The notes under the pieces: model-generated | Database searches by the model: none | Seen by the model: only the letters and a program-made list of their open reading frames with translations | What the model was told of the DNA's origin: nothing | In this document: positions 17,208 to 27,224 of the stretch, in pieces | Layout: the number at the start of each line of letters is the position of its first letter | Position numbering within the stretch: position 1 is the first letter of the stretch | Made by a program: the position numbers and the translations under genes | Source of the DNA: Bacteroides_D sp963543925 | GTDB taxonomy: Bacteria > Bacteroidota > Bacteroidia > Bacteroidales > CAJPTX01 | Assembly (NCBI GenBank): GCA_963543925.1 | Contig: CAUUCP010000003.1 | Coordinates: 23,160-87,159, forward strand | Direction of reading: 5' to 3' | Length of the DNA: 64,000 nt

Positions 17208-19001
17208 TTACATCTGTCGTGGCGCCTCAATCCCCAGCAATAGGAGTCCGCTGCGCAGCACCTCAAGCGCTACACTAGTGAGTAATAGACGCTGTTGTTG
17301 CAACTTGTGGTCACTCTCCCGCGCAATGGGACACTCGTGATAGAATTGATTGAAACGACAAGCGAGGTCGTAGACATAATTTGCCACGATGGCTGGACTC
17401 AACTTTGTGGCCGCCTCGGCGATCACCCGCTCATACTCGTGCAAGGCTACTAAAAGCGTGCGTTCGTAACGATTAAACGAAGTACCAAGCAAAGAACTCT
17501 CCTGCCCCTGCAATCCCTCAACGAGCTCGGAGAGCTTGGTCAAAATAGACTGTGCACGCGCACAGGTATATTGGAGGAAAGGTCCCGTATTGCCATTGAA
17601 ATCGACAGACTCTTTGGGATTGAACATCATCCCCTTTGCAGGGTCTATTTTTAGCATAAAGTACTTCAGCGCTCCAAGCCCAACCTGCCGATAGATCTCT
17701 GCCGCCTCGTTAGCGTCAAGATTTGCAGCCTTACCTTGCTCTTGTCCGATACGCTCAGCCTCTGCAATAAGCTCTGCGATAAGGTCGTCCGCATCTACAA
17801 CAGTCCCCTCACGCGACTTCATTTTTCCCTCGGGGAGGGTTATCATGCCGTAACTCAGATGGAAAAGACGCTCGCTCCAGGCAAAACCCAAACGTCCTAG
17901 CAATTTACGCAGGACTTGGAAATGATACTCTTGCTCATTGCCCACCACGTAGACGATATCGTCTAGACTGTACTCTCTGAAACGCTCTACGGCCGTACCG
18001 AGGTCTTGTGTCATATACACAGAAGTACCATCCGAGCGTAACAGGAGCTTTTCATCAAGCCCCTCGTCGCGTAAGTCTACCCAAACGGAACCGTCGTCGT
18101 GCCGTTGTAGAATACCGTCCGCCAACCCTTGCTCTACAATTTTTTTCCCAAGAAGATAGGTCTGCGATTCGTAGTAAATCTTATCGAAATGCACCCCGAG
18201 AGCTGCGTAGGTAGCATCAAAACCTTGGTAGACCCATCCGTTCATTTTTTCCCACAAGGCGCGCGTCTCTGGGTCGTTAGCTTCCCATTTTCGAAGAAGC
18301 TCCTGCACCTCAAGGAGAATAGGAGCTTGTTTCTTTGCCTCTTCTTCTGTGAGACCTTTGGCTTGAAGCTCCTCTACCTGTTGGCGATAAGCTTTGTCAT
18401 ACTGGACATAATAATCGCCGACGAAGTGATCTCCTTTGACTCCCGTAGTGTCAGGAGTCGCCCCATTTCCGAAATGCAGCCAGGCGACCATAGACTTGCA
18501 GATATGGATACCGCGGTCATTGACTAAGTTCGCCATAATAACCTCAGTACCTGCAGCCTTGAGGATTTGACTCACCGACCAACCGAGGAGATTGTTGCGC
18601 ACATGTCCCAAGTGAAGTGGCTTATTCGTATTTGGGGAACTGTACTCGACCATCACCCGTCGCCCAGTTTTTTGCGCGAACCCCCAGTTTGGAGTTTTAT
18701 AGCTCTGAAAAAGCCCTTGCGCAAGATAGTCGTCAGCGAGCGAGAGGTTCAAAAATCCTTTGACAACATTGTACTTCGCCACCTTGGTTGAGTGTTCGAC
18801 CAACCACTTCCCGAGATCCTCGGCAAGGAGCTCTGGCTTGGTATGTGCGAGCTTAATCCATGGAAAGACGACAAGCGTATATTCTCCCTCAAACTCCGCT
18901 CGGGTGTTCTGTAGTACGAGCGGGGCGAGGTCTACATCGACACCGAGACGCGCCTGAAGCGCTGCTGCGACATCGGCCCAAAGGTCGGTCATCAAATTCA
19001 T
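17208..19001 (-). CDS. argS: Arginine-tRNA ligase
   Basis: 597 residues, a class I aminoacyl-tRNA synthetase. It has an N-terminal additional domain, the HIGH-type motif in EYSSPNTNKPLHLGHVRNN near residue 120-138, a Rossmann fold with YVVGNEQEYHFQ, the KMSKS-loop equivalent MKSREGTVV, and a C-terminal anticodon-binding helical domain that includes KLSPAIVANYVYDLACRFNQFYHECPI. It charges tRNA-Arg. It lies between secA and folC, all on the minus strand. Confidence 0.97.
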   Translation of the reverse strand: MNLMTDLWADVAAALQARLGVDVDLAPLVLQNTRAEFEGEYTLVVFPWIKLAHTKPELLAEDLGKWLVEHSTKVAKYNVVKGFLNLSLADDYLAQGLFQSYKTPNWGFAQKTGRRVMVEYSSPNTNKPLHLGHVRNNLLGWSVSQILKAAGTEVIMANLVNDRGIHICKSMVAWLHFGNGATPDTTGVKGDHFVGDYYVQYDKAYRQQVEELQAKGLTEEEAKKQAPILLEVQELLRKWEANDPETRALWEKMNGWVYQGFDATYAALGVHFDKIYYESQTYLLGKKIVEQGLADGILQRHDDGSVWVDLRDEGLDEKLLLRSDGTSVYMTQDLGTAVERFREYSLDDIVYVVGNEQEYHFQVLRKLLGRLGFAWSERLFHLSYGMITLPEGKMKSREGTVVDADDLIAELIAEAERIGQEQGKAANLDANEAAEIYRQVGLGALKYFMLKIDPAKGMMFNPKESVDFNGNTGPFLQYTCARAQSILTKLSELVEGLQGQESSLLGTSFNRYERTLLVALHEYERVIAEAATKLSPAIVANYVYDLACRFNQFYHECPIARESDHKLQQQRLLLTSVALEVLRSGLLLLGIEAPRQM

Positions 19002-19139
19002 AACAACATCCTAAATGAATAGAAAGAGGGTTTCCTAGAAATACGCACACATCATGCATCAAGCGAGACGCAGCCTAGGCAGTAACATCGAGCCATGTTT
19101 TTAGCCACGAGGTACAAAGAGGATAGTACACTAAGCGCA

Positions 19140-22100
19140 TTATCCCACATGGTCGTTGGCACCACAGCAGTTCTTGTATTTCTTTCCACTGCCACACGGA
19201 CAGGGATCATTTCTCCCAATCTTCGGTTCACGGCGTACGGGGGTGTGGTTTACAGACTGTTGCTGTTGTTGCAGGGCAGCGACCTGTGCCGCACGACGAG
19301 CATCTTCTTCAGTTCCTCCCACTTCCTCGCGCCCCGTATGAAGTTTTTGTTGCTTACGCTGGTTAACACGACGCTCGTCGGCATCGGAGATCTGTTGCTG
19401 ATTCTCAGAGGGCATCGGAAGGTGTACTCGCAAAATGAGACGCAAGACATCCCGATTTAGTGCTTGCATCATTTTTTCGAAGAGTGAATAGCCCTCAAAT
19501 TTATAGATAATGAGTGGATCCTTTTGCTCGTAGGAGGCATTTTGCACACTCTGCTTGAGTTCATCCATAGCCAACAGGTGCTGCTGCCAATGTCGGTCGA
19601 TCTCGTGGAGGATGACCGTGCGCGAGATCCCCTTAATCAGTTCACGTCCTTGCGAAGCAACAGCCCGCTTGAGGTTAACGACAACTTGAATCTCCTGCTG
19701 CCCATCAGAGAGAGGTACTACAATGTTGGTATACCGCTCACCATGCTCCTCTACCACGCTTTGGAAGACAGGATAAGCGCGCGCAGACATCGATGCCATG
19801 CGGAGCTTATAGCGATCCCAGACCATATCGCGTACCAAGACAAAGAGGCGTTCTTGATCACTTTCACGGAACTGCTGCTCGGAGATGGCATTCTCCATGG
19901 CAAACTCTCGCATCACGGCGAGTGCAAACTCGTTGTAATCTTCTGTACCCGCAAACTCCGCCACAATATCCTCACAGACGCTTTGTACGATATCGTACAT
20001 ATCTTCCTCGATACGCTCACCAAAAAGAGCATTGCGACGTCGAGTATAGATTCGCTCGCGCTGCATATTCATAACGTCGTCGTACTCAAGGAGTCGCTTA
20101 CGGATTCCGAAGTTATTTTGTTCGACCTTCCGTTGTGCTTGCTCAATCGATTTAGAGACACGCGAGTGCTGGATGGCATCTCCTTCCTTATGCCCAAGGA
20201 AATCCATAAGCCTCGCTAGGCGATCGGAACCGAAGAGACGCATCAGGTTATCCTCTGTAGAGACAAAGAAAAGCGAAGACCCAGGATCACCCTGACGTCC
20301 AGCGCGTCCACGTAACTGACGATCGACACGTCGGGACTCATGACGCTCTGTCCCAATAATGGCCAAACCACCAGCAGCGCGTACCTCGGGACTCAGCTTA
20401 ATGTCGGTACCACGCCCTGCCATATTGGTAGCGATAGTCACTGTACCCTTTTGCCCAGCTTGGGCAACGATTTCCGCCTCCCGTTGGTGCTGTTTTGCAT
20501 TCAGGACATTATGTGGGATCTTCTTGAACTTGAGCATTCGGCTCAGTTGCTCAGAGATTTCCACAGAGGTAGTCCCCACCAGTACAGGACGCCCAGCAGC
20601 CACAAGGCGTTCAATTTCCTCAATCACGGCAGCAAATTTCTCACGCGCGGTCTTATAAATGATATCTGGTTGATCGTCGCGCTGTACAGGTTTATTGGTG
20701 GGTATAACGACCACGTCGAGCTTATAAATATCCCACAACTCTCCAGCCTCGGTTTCCGCGGTTCCAGTCATCCCCGAGAGTTTTTGGTACATTCGGAAAT
20801 AATTCTGGAGCGTGATGGTGGCAAAGGTCTGCGTTGCAGCTTCGACCTTGACGCGTTCCTTGGCTTCTATAGCTTGGTGCAAGCCATCGGAATAACGTCG
20901 TCCCTCGAGTACACGTCCCGTCTGCTCGTCGACGATTTTCACCTGATTGTCAGCAATCACATACTCAACATCGCGTTCAAACATTGTGTAGGCACGCAAG
21001 AGCTGCTGTACGGTATGGAGGCGCTCCGCCTTAAGCGCATACTGACGCATCAACTCCTCGTGCGCGCGCGCCTTCGTGTCCCCCTCGAGTCCACTATTCT
21101 CAAGCTCGGCAATTCGTGTCGCAAGGTCTGGCAAAATAAAGAAATCAGGATCGGCAACAGCCTGCGAGAGGACATCAATCCCCTTGTCCGTAAGCTCGAC
21201 AGCGTTCTGTTTTTCGTCTATTACAAAGAAAAGTTCGTCGGTGACAAGATGCATATTCTTGCCATTCTCTTGCATGTAATAGTTCTCGGTCTTCTGTCGG
21301 AGGTTCTTTACCCCAGGCTCACTTTCGAACTTGATGAATGGCTTGTACTTAGGCAATCCCTTGTAGACTTGTAGGAGGAGTTTCCCCTCCTTCTCGTTAC
21401 TCTTTTCGTCTCCATCAAGCTTTTTCGCCTCTGCAAGGAGACTCGTTACCAATTTTTGCTGTGCCTCAACGAGGCGTTCCACTTGAGGACGGAACTCCTC
21501 GAACATCTGGTCGTTATCTTGCGACGTAGGACCAGAGATAATCAATGGCGTACGAGCATCGTCAATAAGGACAGAGTCCACCTCGTCAACAATAGCATAA
21601 TTATGTTTGCGCTGTACGAGCCCTTGGGCGTCGAATACCATATTGTCGCGCAAGTAGTCAAAGCCGAACTCGTTGTTCGTTCCGAAGGTGATATCCGCTT
21701 GATAGGCTTTACGTCGCGCCTCAGAAGAGGGCTCATGCAAGTCAATACAATCGACACTCAGACCATGGAATTCGTATAGGGGACCCATCCACTCAGCGTC
21801 GCGTCGAGCAAGATAGTCGTTGACCGTTACGACATGTACTCCCTTTCCAGGCAAGGCATTAAGGAAAACGGGGAGGGTTGCAACGAGGGTTTTTCCCTCT
21901 CCAGTAGACATTTCAGCAATCTTTCCTTGATGCAGCACCAGCCCCCCAATCAACTGGACATCGTAATGCACCATGTCCCACGAGAGCTCAGCCCCCCCTG
22001 CACGCCAATGGTTCTTGTAGATCGCCTTGTCCCCCTCAATCCGCAAGAAGTCCTTTCCCGCGCCTGCAAGGAATCGGTCGAAGTCAGTGGCAGTAACGAC

Positions 22101-22490
22101 AATCTCCTCGTTATCTCGAAATCGTCTAGCGGTCTCTCGTACTAGAGCAAAGACGTCTGGGAGCACTTCGCGCAGCACGTCCTCAATAACCTCCTTAACC
22201 TCCTTCTCTAGATTTTCTATATCACGAAAAAGGGCATCGCGAGTATCAAGAGGCAGATCTTCGGTATCGAGACGTTCCCGGATAGCGGCAATTTCTTTTT
22301 CTTGTGGTGCAAAACGCTCGAGGATCTTCGCACGTATATTCTGCACTGTAGCCCGCAACTGGTCGTGAGAGAGGGTCTTGTAATTCTCTCCAGCTTGATT
22401 GACAGCTGCGACAACAGGGGTCAATTCTTTGAGGTCTCTTTCGGCTTTCGTGCCAAAAAGGGCGGAAATCACACTTTTAATCAGACTCAT
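19140..22490 (-). CDS. secA: Protein translocase ATPase SecA
   Basis: 1116 residues from the ATG at 22490, where MSLIKSVISALFGTKAERD begins; an upstream open extension lacks SecA features. Motifs include Walker A MSTGEGKT, DEVDSVLIDDART, the preprotein cross-linking domain, NMAGRGTDIKL, and DRQLRGRAGRQGDPGSS. The C-terminal zinc-binding SEC-C motif CPCGSGKKYKNCC is present. SecA drives Sec-dependent export through SecYEG. It is longer than E. coli SecA, as usual for Bacteroidota, with insertions in the first nucleotide-binding domain. Long open frames on the opposite strand are shadows of its codon bias. Confidence 0.98.
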   Translation of the reverse strand: MSLIKSVISALFGTKAERDLKELTPVVAAVNQAGENYKTLSHDQLRATVQNIRAKILERFAPQEKEIAAIRERLDTEDLPLDTRDALFRDIENLEKEVKEVIEDVLREVLPDVFALVRETARRFRDNEEIVVTATDFDRFLAGAGKDFLRIEGDKAIYKNHWRAGGAELSWDMVHYDVQLIGGLVLHQGKIAEMSTGEGKTLVATLPVFLNALPGKGVHVVTVNDYLARRDAEWMGPLYEFHGLSVDCIDLHEPSSEARRKAYQADITFGTNNEFGFDYLRDNMVFDAQGLVQRKHNYAIVDEVDSVLIDDARTPLIISGPTSQDNDQMFEEFRPQVERLVEAQQKLVTSLLAEAKKLDGDEKSNEKEGKLLLQVYKGLPKYKPFIKFESEPGVKNLRQKTENYYMQENGKNMHLVTDELFFVIDEKQNAVELTDKGIDVLSQAVADPDFFILPDLATRIAELENSGLEGDTKARAHEELMRQYALKAERLHTVQQLLRAYTMFERDVEYVIADNQVKIVDEQTGRVLEGRRYSDGLHQAIEAKERVKVEAATQTFATITLQNYFRMYQKLSGMTGTAETEAGELWDIYKLDVVVIPTNKPVQRDDQPDIIYKTAREKFAAVIEEIERLVAAGRPVLVGTTSVEISEQLSRMLKFKKIPHNVLNAKQHQREAEIVAQAGQKGTVTIATNMAGRGTDIKLSPEVRAAGGLAIIGTERHESRRVDRQLRGRAGRQGDPGSSLFFVSTEDNLMRLFGSDRLARLMDFLGHKEGDAIQHSRVSKSIEQAQRKVEQNNFGIRKRLLEYDDVMNMQRERIYTRRRNALFGERIEEDMYDIVQSVCEDIVAEFAGTEDYNEFALAVMREFAMENAISEQQFRESDQERLFVLVRDMVWDRYKLRMASMSARAYPVFQSVVEEHGERYTNIVVPLSDGQQEIQVVVNLKRAVASQGRELIKGISRTVILHEIDRHWQQHLLAMDELKQSVQNASYEQKDPLIIYKFEGYSLFEKMMQALNRDVLRLILRVHLPMPSENQQQISDADERRVNQRKQQKLHTGREEVGGTEEDARRAAQVAALQQQQQSVNHTPVRREPKIGRNDPCPCGSGKKYKNCCGANDHVG

Positions 22491-22555
22491 AGACTTCTCA
22501 TTGCTATAGACCGTGGTGGTAGACGAGGGGTTTCTTCTCTCCTTGTTACTGAAGA

Positions 22556-22563
22556 CAAAAGTA
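22556..22563 (-). promoter_or_regulatory. Predicted -7 box for secA
   Basis: TACTTTTG on the minus strand matches TAnnTTTG, 66 bp upstream of the secA ATG. I could not place a -33 box at normal spacing. Confidence 0.4.
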
Positions 22564-22703
22564 AACATATTTAGCAAATAGGAGAGCACCAATGGTGGTG
22601 CTACGCCCACAGGTTGAAAATGTTGTACATTTGGTATGACTAAAGAGCGCTCGTGCACATTACTTTGTGAGACTCCTTACTCATTACTAAAAACAATCCC
22701 ATT

Positions 22704-24425
22704 ATGGCAGAATTAAGCGTCAAACAGAACACCATCATCCGTTACTTCCAAGATAACCCGAAAGGCTTTCTTATCCCCGATTACCAACGCCCTTATTCTT
22801 GGGAAGAAGACCAGTGTGAAAAGCTTTGGAATGACCTCTTTACATTTACCTTACCCGAACTGCAGGAGGGCAAGTTTGACTCGGATCGGAACTACTACCT
22901 CGGCTCTATCGTAACTTTTGTAAATCAAGAGGGCAAGACAGAGATCATCGACGGTCAACAGCGAATCATTACCCTAATGCTCCTTTTACGGGCTTTTTTG
23001 AAGAGTGCTGCCACGATGCCGGATCCAGAGACAAAGGCTCTGAGCATCGGGATTCAGAAATGCATTTGGCACATGGATGAGTTTGACATCAAATGCCTTG
23101 CGACAAAGCTAGAGACTGAGGTGGCTAGCGACGACGCGAAAAGAGACTTCCTAGAAATTCTAGATACGGGGAATGCCCCTACGAATGCGAAAAATCGGTA
23201 TGCCAAGAACTATCAATTCTTTGAAAAGAAGATCGAGGCGTTCAAAAAGGATTATCCTACGTACTTTGCTTATTTTCCACAGCGCGCCATGCGCAACTGT
23301 GTGCTTTTTCCGATAGAGACCTCGGATCAGAATGCTGCCTTGCTTATCTTTTCTACACTCAATGACCGCGGCCTTCCCCTCTCCGATTCCGACATCTTCT
23401 ACTCTAAACTCTATAAGTTTTACAAGGAAAAGGGGGAGGTAGAAAGAAGCAATTTTGTGGAACAGTGGCGCGATCTCTCTGAGCGTTGCGAACAGCTCTT
23501 TCATCCATTTAACGCTACGCCAATGGATGAGCTATTCATCAAATATATGTTTTACCGTCGCGCTTTGGAGAATGAGACTGGGTTGATGACCCGAGGAACG
23601 CGAAGCTTTTTTGAGAAAAATGACTACAGTGTTTTACGAAAAGACGAGGTTTTTCCGACCTTGCAGAAGATAGCAAGCTTCTGGAGCGATATCTTTGATC
23701 AGAATACGAGCATCTATTCTTTGGAGGTTCTCAAGCGCTTCTCTATCCTTGCGCAAGCCCCTAACCTACTCCCCTCTCACTTCATAACAGTCTACTATCT
23801 TCTTGAGCCGCCCACGAATGACGAAGCATGGCTCGACCTTTTAGAGCGCCTCATAGCCTGTATCCTGCTTTACTCCATTTGCAAACCTGGGCTTGACTAC
23901 CTCCGTACACCGCTTTATAACGAAATGGCTCATTATGCCAAGGAACGAACCACTGATTTCAAGCAGTATGCCTTGTGGAATGAATCTAGTATCCGCGACG
24001 CCTTTCAGACCTTTAGCATCACGCGCAACCAATCGGTGAAATTCCTACTCTACTGGTATGCATACCAGAATCCGCAACAAGAACTTATCCCCACTGGAAA
24101 GAAGATTAGTGTCGAACATATCTTTTCCAAAAATAGAGCCTCTATCCAAGGAGCATTCAATGACCCGAACAGTGTCGAACTTTTGGGAAATAAGTCCATC
24201 ATGGAGAGCAACCTCAATATTCGAGCCTCTGACTTCCGCTTCGAAGATAAACGTGCTTATTACCTCGGAACGCGTGACGACAAGCGTAAGCCTACGATGA
24301 TTAGAGACCTGCGAGACCTCGCCTCAAACAAAGCAGATTTTACGGAACAAGATATTTTGGATCGTACAGAGCATATCTTCCAAACTCTTCTTGTCTTTTT
24401 ACGAAGGTATGATTTGGTAAAATAA
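22704..24425 (+). CDS. DUF262 family protein (GmrSD-like, possible modification-dependent nuclease)
   Basis: 573 residues. The N-terminal DUF262 domain has IPDYQRPYSW at 24-33 and the signature IIDGQQRIITL with DGQQR at 83-87. The C-terminal part resembles DUF1524 (His-Asn-His-type nuclease): VEHIFSKN near residue 470, then LGNKSIMESNLNIRASDFRFEDKRAYY. The proline often found after the histidine of this motif is absent. GmrS/GmrD-type proteins restrict DNA with modified cytosines; many DUF262 genes are defence genes, but the target here is unknown. It is a single gene on the plus strand between secA and the atp operon, both on the minus strand, and it ends in a strong terminator. This is consistent with a mobile single-gene insertion. 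Confidence 0.8.
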   Translation: MAELSVKQNTIIRYFQDNPKGFLIPDYQRPYSWEEDQCEKLWNDLFTFTLPELQEGKFDSDRNYYLGSIVTFVNQEGKTEIIDGQQRIITLMLLLRAFLKSAATMPDPETKALSIGIQKCIWHMDEFDIKCLATKLETEVASDDAKRDFLEILDTGNAPTNAKNRYAKNYQFFEKKIEAFKKDYPTYFAYFPQRAMRNCVLFPIETSDQNAALLIFSTLNDRGLPLSDSDIFYSKLYKFYKEKGEVERSNFVEQWRDLSERCEQLFHPFNATPMDELFIKYMFYRRALENETGLMTRGTRSFFEKNDYSVLRKDEVFPTLQKIASFWSDIFDQNTSIYSLEVLKRFSILAQAPNLLPSHFITVYYLLEPPTNDEAWLDLLERLIACILLYSICKPGLDYLRTPLYNEMAHYAKERTTDFKQYALWNESSIRDAFQTFSITRNQSVKFLLYWYAYQNPQQELIPTGKKISVEHIFSKNRASIQGAFNDPNSVELLGNKSIMESNLNIRASDFRFEDKRAYYLGTRDDKRKPTMIRDLRDLASNKADFTEQDILDRTEHIFQTLLVFLRRYDLVK

Positions 24426-24472
24426 GCTTATCCTCCTGATGAAAAAGGGATGGGTCTGGCGTTAGAAGAAAG

Positions 24473-24507
24473 AAGCCGCATCAGTTTTACCTGATGCGGC
24501 TTTTTTT
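24473..24507 (+). terminator. Rho-independent terminator of the DUF262 gene
   Basis: Perfect 11-bp stem AGCCGCATCAG / CTGATGCGGCT with a 6-nt loop, followed by seven T, 48 bp after the stop codon. The remaining sequence up to 24670 shows nothing I recognise. Confidence 0.9.
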
Positions 24508-24670
24508 GTTTAGGACAGTATCTCCAAATCATTCAACGGTGCTGCTCCATACGACCTTCCTATCTAAAAGTCAAAGGGATGTTTCTCGCTAAAAAAAATA
24601 ACAGGCTCATGAGAATTGCCCGCTACAATGTTCCAATAAGAGGAATTTTTCTCCTTCTTAGAAGTGCATT

Positions 24671-25531
24671 TTACCCCTCCAGTGCAGCAGCCCCAGAGAC
24701 AATTTCTAAGATCTCGTTGGTGATCGCAGCCTGACGTGCCTTATTATACTCAAGAGTCAATTCGTCTACCAACGTATTAGCATTGTCAGTAGCTTGCGAC
24801 ATTGCGGTCATACGCGCCCCGTGCTCGCCTACATAGTTATTTAATATGCAGGTATAAAGCTGTAAACGCGCAAAATGGGTCAGAGTATAAGCAAAGAAGG
24901 AGGGAGCATCTGGTTCGAAAATATACTCGTGTTTTACCACCATACTCCCCGCTGGTGGGACACACGGAAGTAACGTTTCCACCGAGGGTTCTTGTAGTGC
25001 AGCACTACGGAAACGATTATAACAGACCACCACTCGAGAGTAACGCCCCTCCAAAAAGGCTTTCATCAACTGGTCAAAAAGCTCGGCAGTGGGGTCAAAG
25101 GCAGGCTTATCTACCAATGATTCGCTCGTGAAGACCATCGGAAAATGACGCAACCCTTCGGTCACCTTCTTTCCCAAGGCATAGAACTCAACCTCGTGCC
25201 CTGCCTCTTTCTGGACCTTCATCTGTTGCGATGCTAAAGAGATCACATTGGCATTATAGCCACCACACAATGAAGAATTTGACGACAAGACCACGATCGC
25301 CACTGGTGCTTCTTGGTTCGCTACCTGCATCAATGGATGTGAGTAATTGGAACATGCTGCAAGAGCAATGGACATGGTGTCGCGGTACTTGTCGAGGTAT
25401 TTCTGAAATTGTACCGCTTGCTCCTGTGCCTTGTGGAACTTGGCAGCAGAAACGACCTTCATCGCACTCGTAATCTTACGCGTGGACTTTACAGAACCGA
25501 TGCGAATACGGATATCTTTGAGACTTGCCAT
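24671..25531 (-). CDS. atpG: F-type ATP synthase gamma subunit
   Basis: 286 residues. It begins MASLKDIRIRIGSVKSTRKI, the classic gamma N-terminal helix, and ends with the conserved C-terminal helix TLVDELTLEYNKARQAAITNEILEIV. It is the rotating central stalk of F1. It is the last gene of atpB-E-F-H-A-G; atpD (beta) and atpC (epsilon) do not follow, so those must be elsewhere in the genome. A strong hairpin sits in the 86-bp gap to atpA. Confidence 0.97.
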   Translation of the reverse strand: MASLKDIRIRIGSVKSTRKITSAMKVVSAAKFHKAQEQAVQFQKYLDKYRDTMSIALAACSNYSHPLMQVANQEAPVAIVVLSSNSSLCGGYNANVISLASQQMKVQKEAGHEVEFYALGKKVTEGLRHFPMVFTSESLVDKPAFDPTAELFDQLMKAFLEGRYSRVVVCYNRFRSAALQEPSVETLLPCVPPAGSMVVKHEYIFEPDAPSFFAYTLTHFARLQLYTCILNNYVGEHGARMTAMSQATDNANTLVDELTLEYNKARQAAITNEILEIVSGAAALEG

Positions 25532-25562
25532 AAAGAGAGACGCTACCTATAGTTTAGGGAAT

Positions 25563-25600
25563 AAGAGGTCTCCGTCTATGAAAAAAGACAGAGACCTCTT
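25563..25600 (-). promoter_or_regulatory. Long hairpin between atpA and atpG
   Basis: In the minus-strand transcript, a 15-bp stem AAGAGGTCTCTGTCT pairs with AGACGGAGACCTCTT (one G-U pair) around an 8-nt loop. No U-run follows, so it is more likely an RNA-processing, stability or attenuation element than a simple terminator. Confidence 0.6.
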
Positions 25601-25617
25601 GACTTTACATGTAAAGA

Positions 25618-27204
25618 CTACTTTTTTTCTAAGAACGAGGGTAAGATCTGCGCTACAACCTTCTCGATCGTCCCAGTACATTCGTCGTCATAGACTCCTG
25701 CCCCGAGCTTATCTAGAATTGCACGTGCCGAGGTACGCATTTCTTCCAAGAAAACCTTTTCAAACTCACGCACACGTGCGACTGGGATTTCCTTGAAAAG
25801 TCCCTTTGTACCGCAATAGATCACCGCCACTTGTTCTCCGACAGGCACGGGACTATACTGTGGTTGCTTGAGCAACTCTACATTTTTCGCCCCTTTGTCC
25901 AGGACGCTCTTAGTCGCCGCATCAAGATCGGAACCGAATTTGGAAAAAGCCTCCAATTCACGATACTGCGCTTGATCAAGCTTTAGTGTTCCTGCCACTT
26001 TCTTCATAGACTTGATTTGCGCATTACCTCCGACACGCGACACGGAGATCCCCACGTTGATCGCTGGGCGCACCCCAGCATTAAACAGTGTAGACTCTAG
26101 GAAGATCTGTCCATCGGTAATAGAGATCACATTGGTCGGGATATACGCCGAGACGTCCCCAGCCTGCGTTTCAATAATGGGTAACGCAGTAAGTGACCCT
26201 CCTCCCTTAACCATTGGTCGGAGCACTGGTGGCAAGTCATTCATTTGTTCTACCACCTCCTGCGACTCGTTTATTTTTGCCGCACGCTCCAACAGACGGC
26301 TATGGAGATAGAAGATATCTCCTGGGTATGCCTCACGTCCCGGAGGTCTACGCAACAAGAGTGAGACTTCGCGATAAGAAACCGCCTGTTTGGAGAGATC
26401 GTCATATACGACCAAGGCATCTCGTCCCGTATCACGGAAAAACTCTCCGATGGTAGCCCCAGCAAATGGGGCAAAGAACTGCAGCGCAGCAGGATCGGAG
26501 GCCGTCGCAGAGACGATAATGGTATAGGGCAATGCCCCAGCCTCCTCCAAAGTCTTTGCAATATTTGCAACCGTAGATCCTTTCTGACCTATTGCAACAT
26601 AAATGCAATAGACTGGCTTTCCCGCCTCGTACGCCGATCGCTGATTGATTATGGTATCAATCGCAATAGCAGTCTTTCCCGTCTGACGGTCTCCGATAAT
26701 CAACTCTCGTTGTCCACGACCGATTGGGATCATGGCGTCCACGGCCTTCAATCCCGTCTGTAGCGGCTCTTTTACCGGCTGTCGATAGACGACCCCTGGA
26801 GCTTTACGCTCTAGGGGCAATTCATAGAGTTTTCCCTCTATGGGACCTTTACCGTCAATGGGCTCGCCCAGCGTATTCACGATACGCCCCAACAATCCCT
26901 CGCCGACCATCAGCGAAGCGATACGCTTGGTACGCCGTACCAACTGTCCTTCCTTTACGAGCGTGCCATCCCCCATGAGCACGACCCCGACGTTGTCTTC
27001 CTCAAGGTTCAAGACCACGCCTCTTACTCCCGACTCAAAATCTACCAACTCATTAGCCTCAACGCCCCGGAGACCGAAGAGACGAGCAATCCCGTCGCCG
27101 ACCTCTACGACACGCCCAACCTCTTCGAAATCCTTCTCTGCATTCAAGCCCAACAGTTCCTGAGAAAGGATCTCGGAGATCTCTGAAGCTTTAATTCCTG
27201 ACAT
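25618..27204 (-). CDS. atpA: F-type ATP synthase alpha subunit
   Basis: 528 residues from the ATG at 27204; an in-frame GTG lies one codon upstream. Walker A GDRQTGKTAIAIDTIINQ, the alpha signature ALPIIETQAGDVSAYIPTNV, SITDGQIFLE and RPAINVGISVSRVGG are all present. It is the non-catalytic nucleotide-binding subunit of the F1 hexamer. It follows atpH by about 20 bp. The length is typical. Confidence 0.98.
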   Translation of the reverse strand: MSGIKASEISEILSQELLGLNAEKDFEEVGRVVEVGDGIARLFGLRGVEANELVDFESGVRGVVLNLEEDNVGVVLMGDGTLVKEGQLVRRTKRIASLMVGEGLLGRIVNTLGEPIDGKGPIEGKLYELPLERKAPGVVYRQPVKEPLQTGLKAVDAMIPIGRGQRELIIGDRQTGKTAIAIDTIINQRSAYEAGKPVYCIYVAIGQKGSTVANIAKTLEEAGALPYTIIVSATASDPAALQFFAPFAGATIGEFFRDTGRDALVVYDDLSKQAVSYREVSLLLRRPPGREAYPGDIFYLHSRLLERAAKINESQEVVEQMNDLPPVLRPMVKGGGSLTALPIIETQAGDVSAYIPTNVISITDGQIFLESTLFNAGVRPAINVGISVSRVGGNAQIKSMKKVAGTLKLDQAQYRELEAFSKFGSDLDAATKSVLDKGAKNVELLKQPQYSPVPVGEQVAVIYCGTKGLFKEIPVARVREFEKVFLEEMRTSARAILDKLGAGVYDDECTGTIEKVVAQILPSFLEKK

Positions 27205-27224
27205 CACACAATCTTTCGATTAGA

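Noticed and set aside
20340..21374. 344-codon open frame on the plus strand inside secA
   Set aside because: It is antisense to a clearly conserved gene, has no recognisable domain and reflects codon bias of secA. The frame at 19524-20219 is rejected for the same reason.
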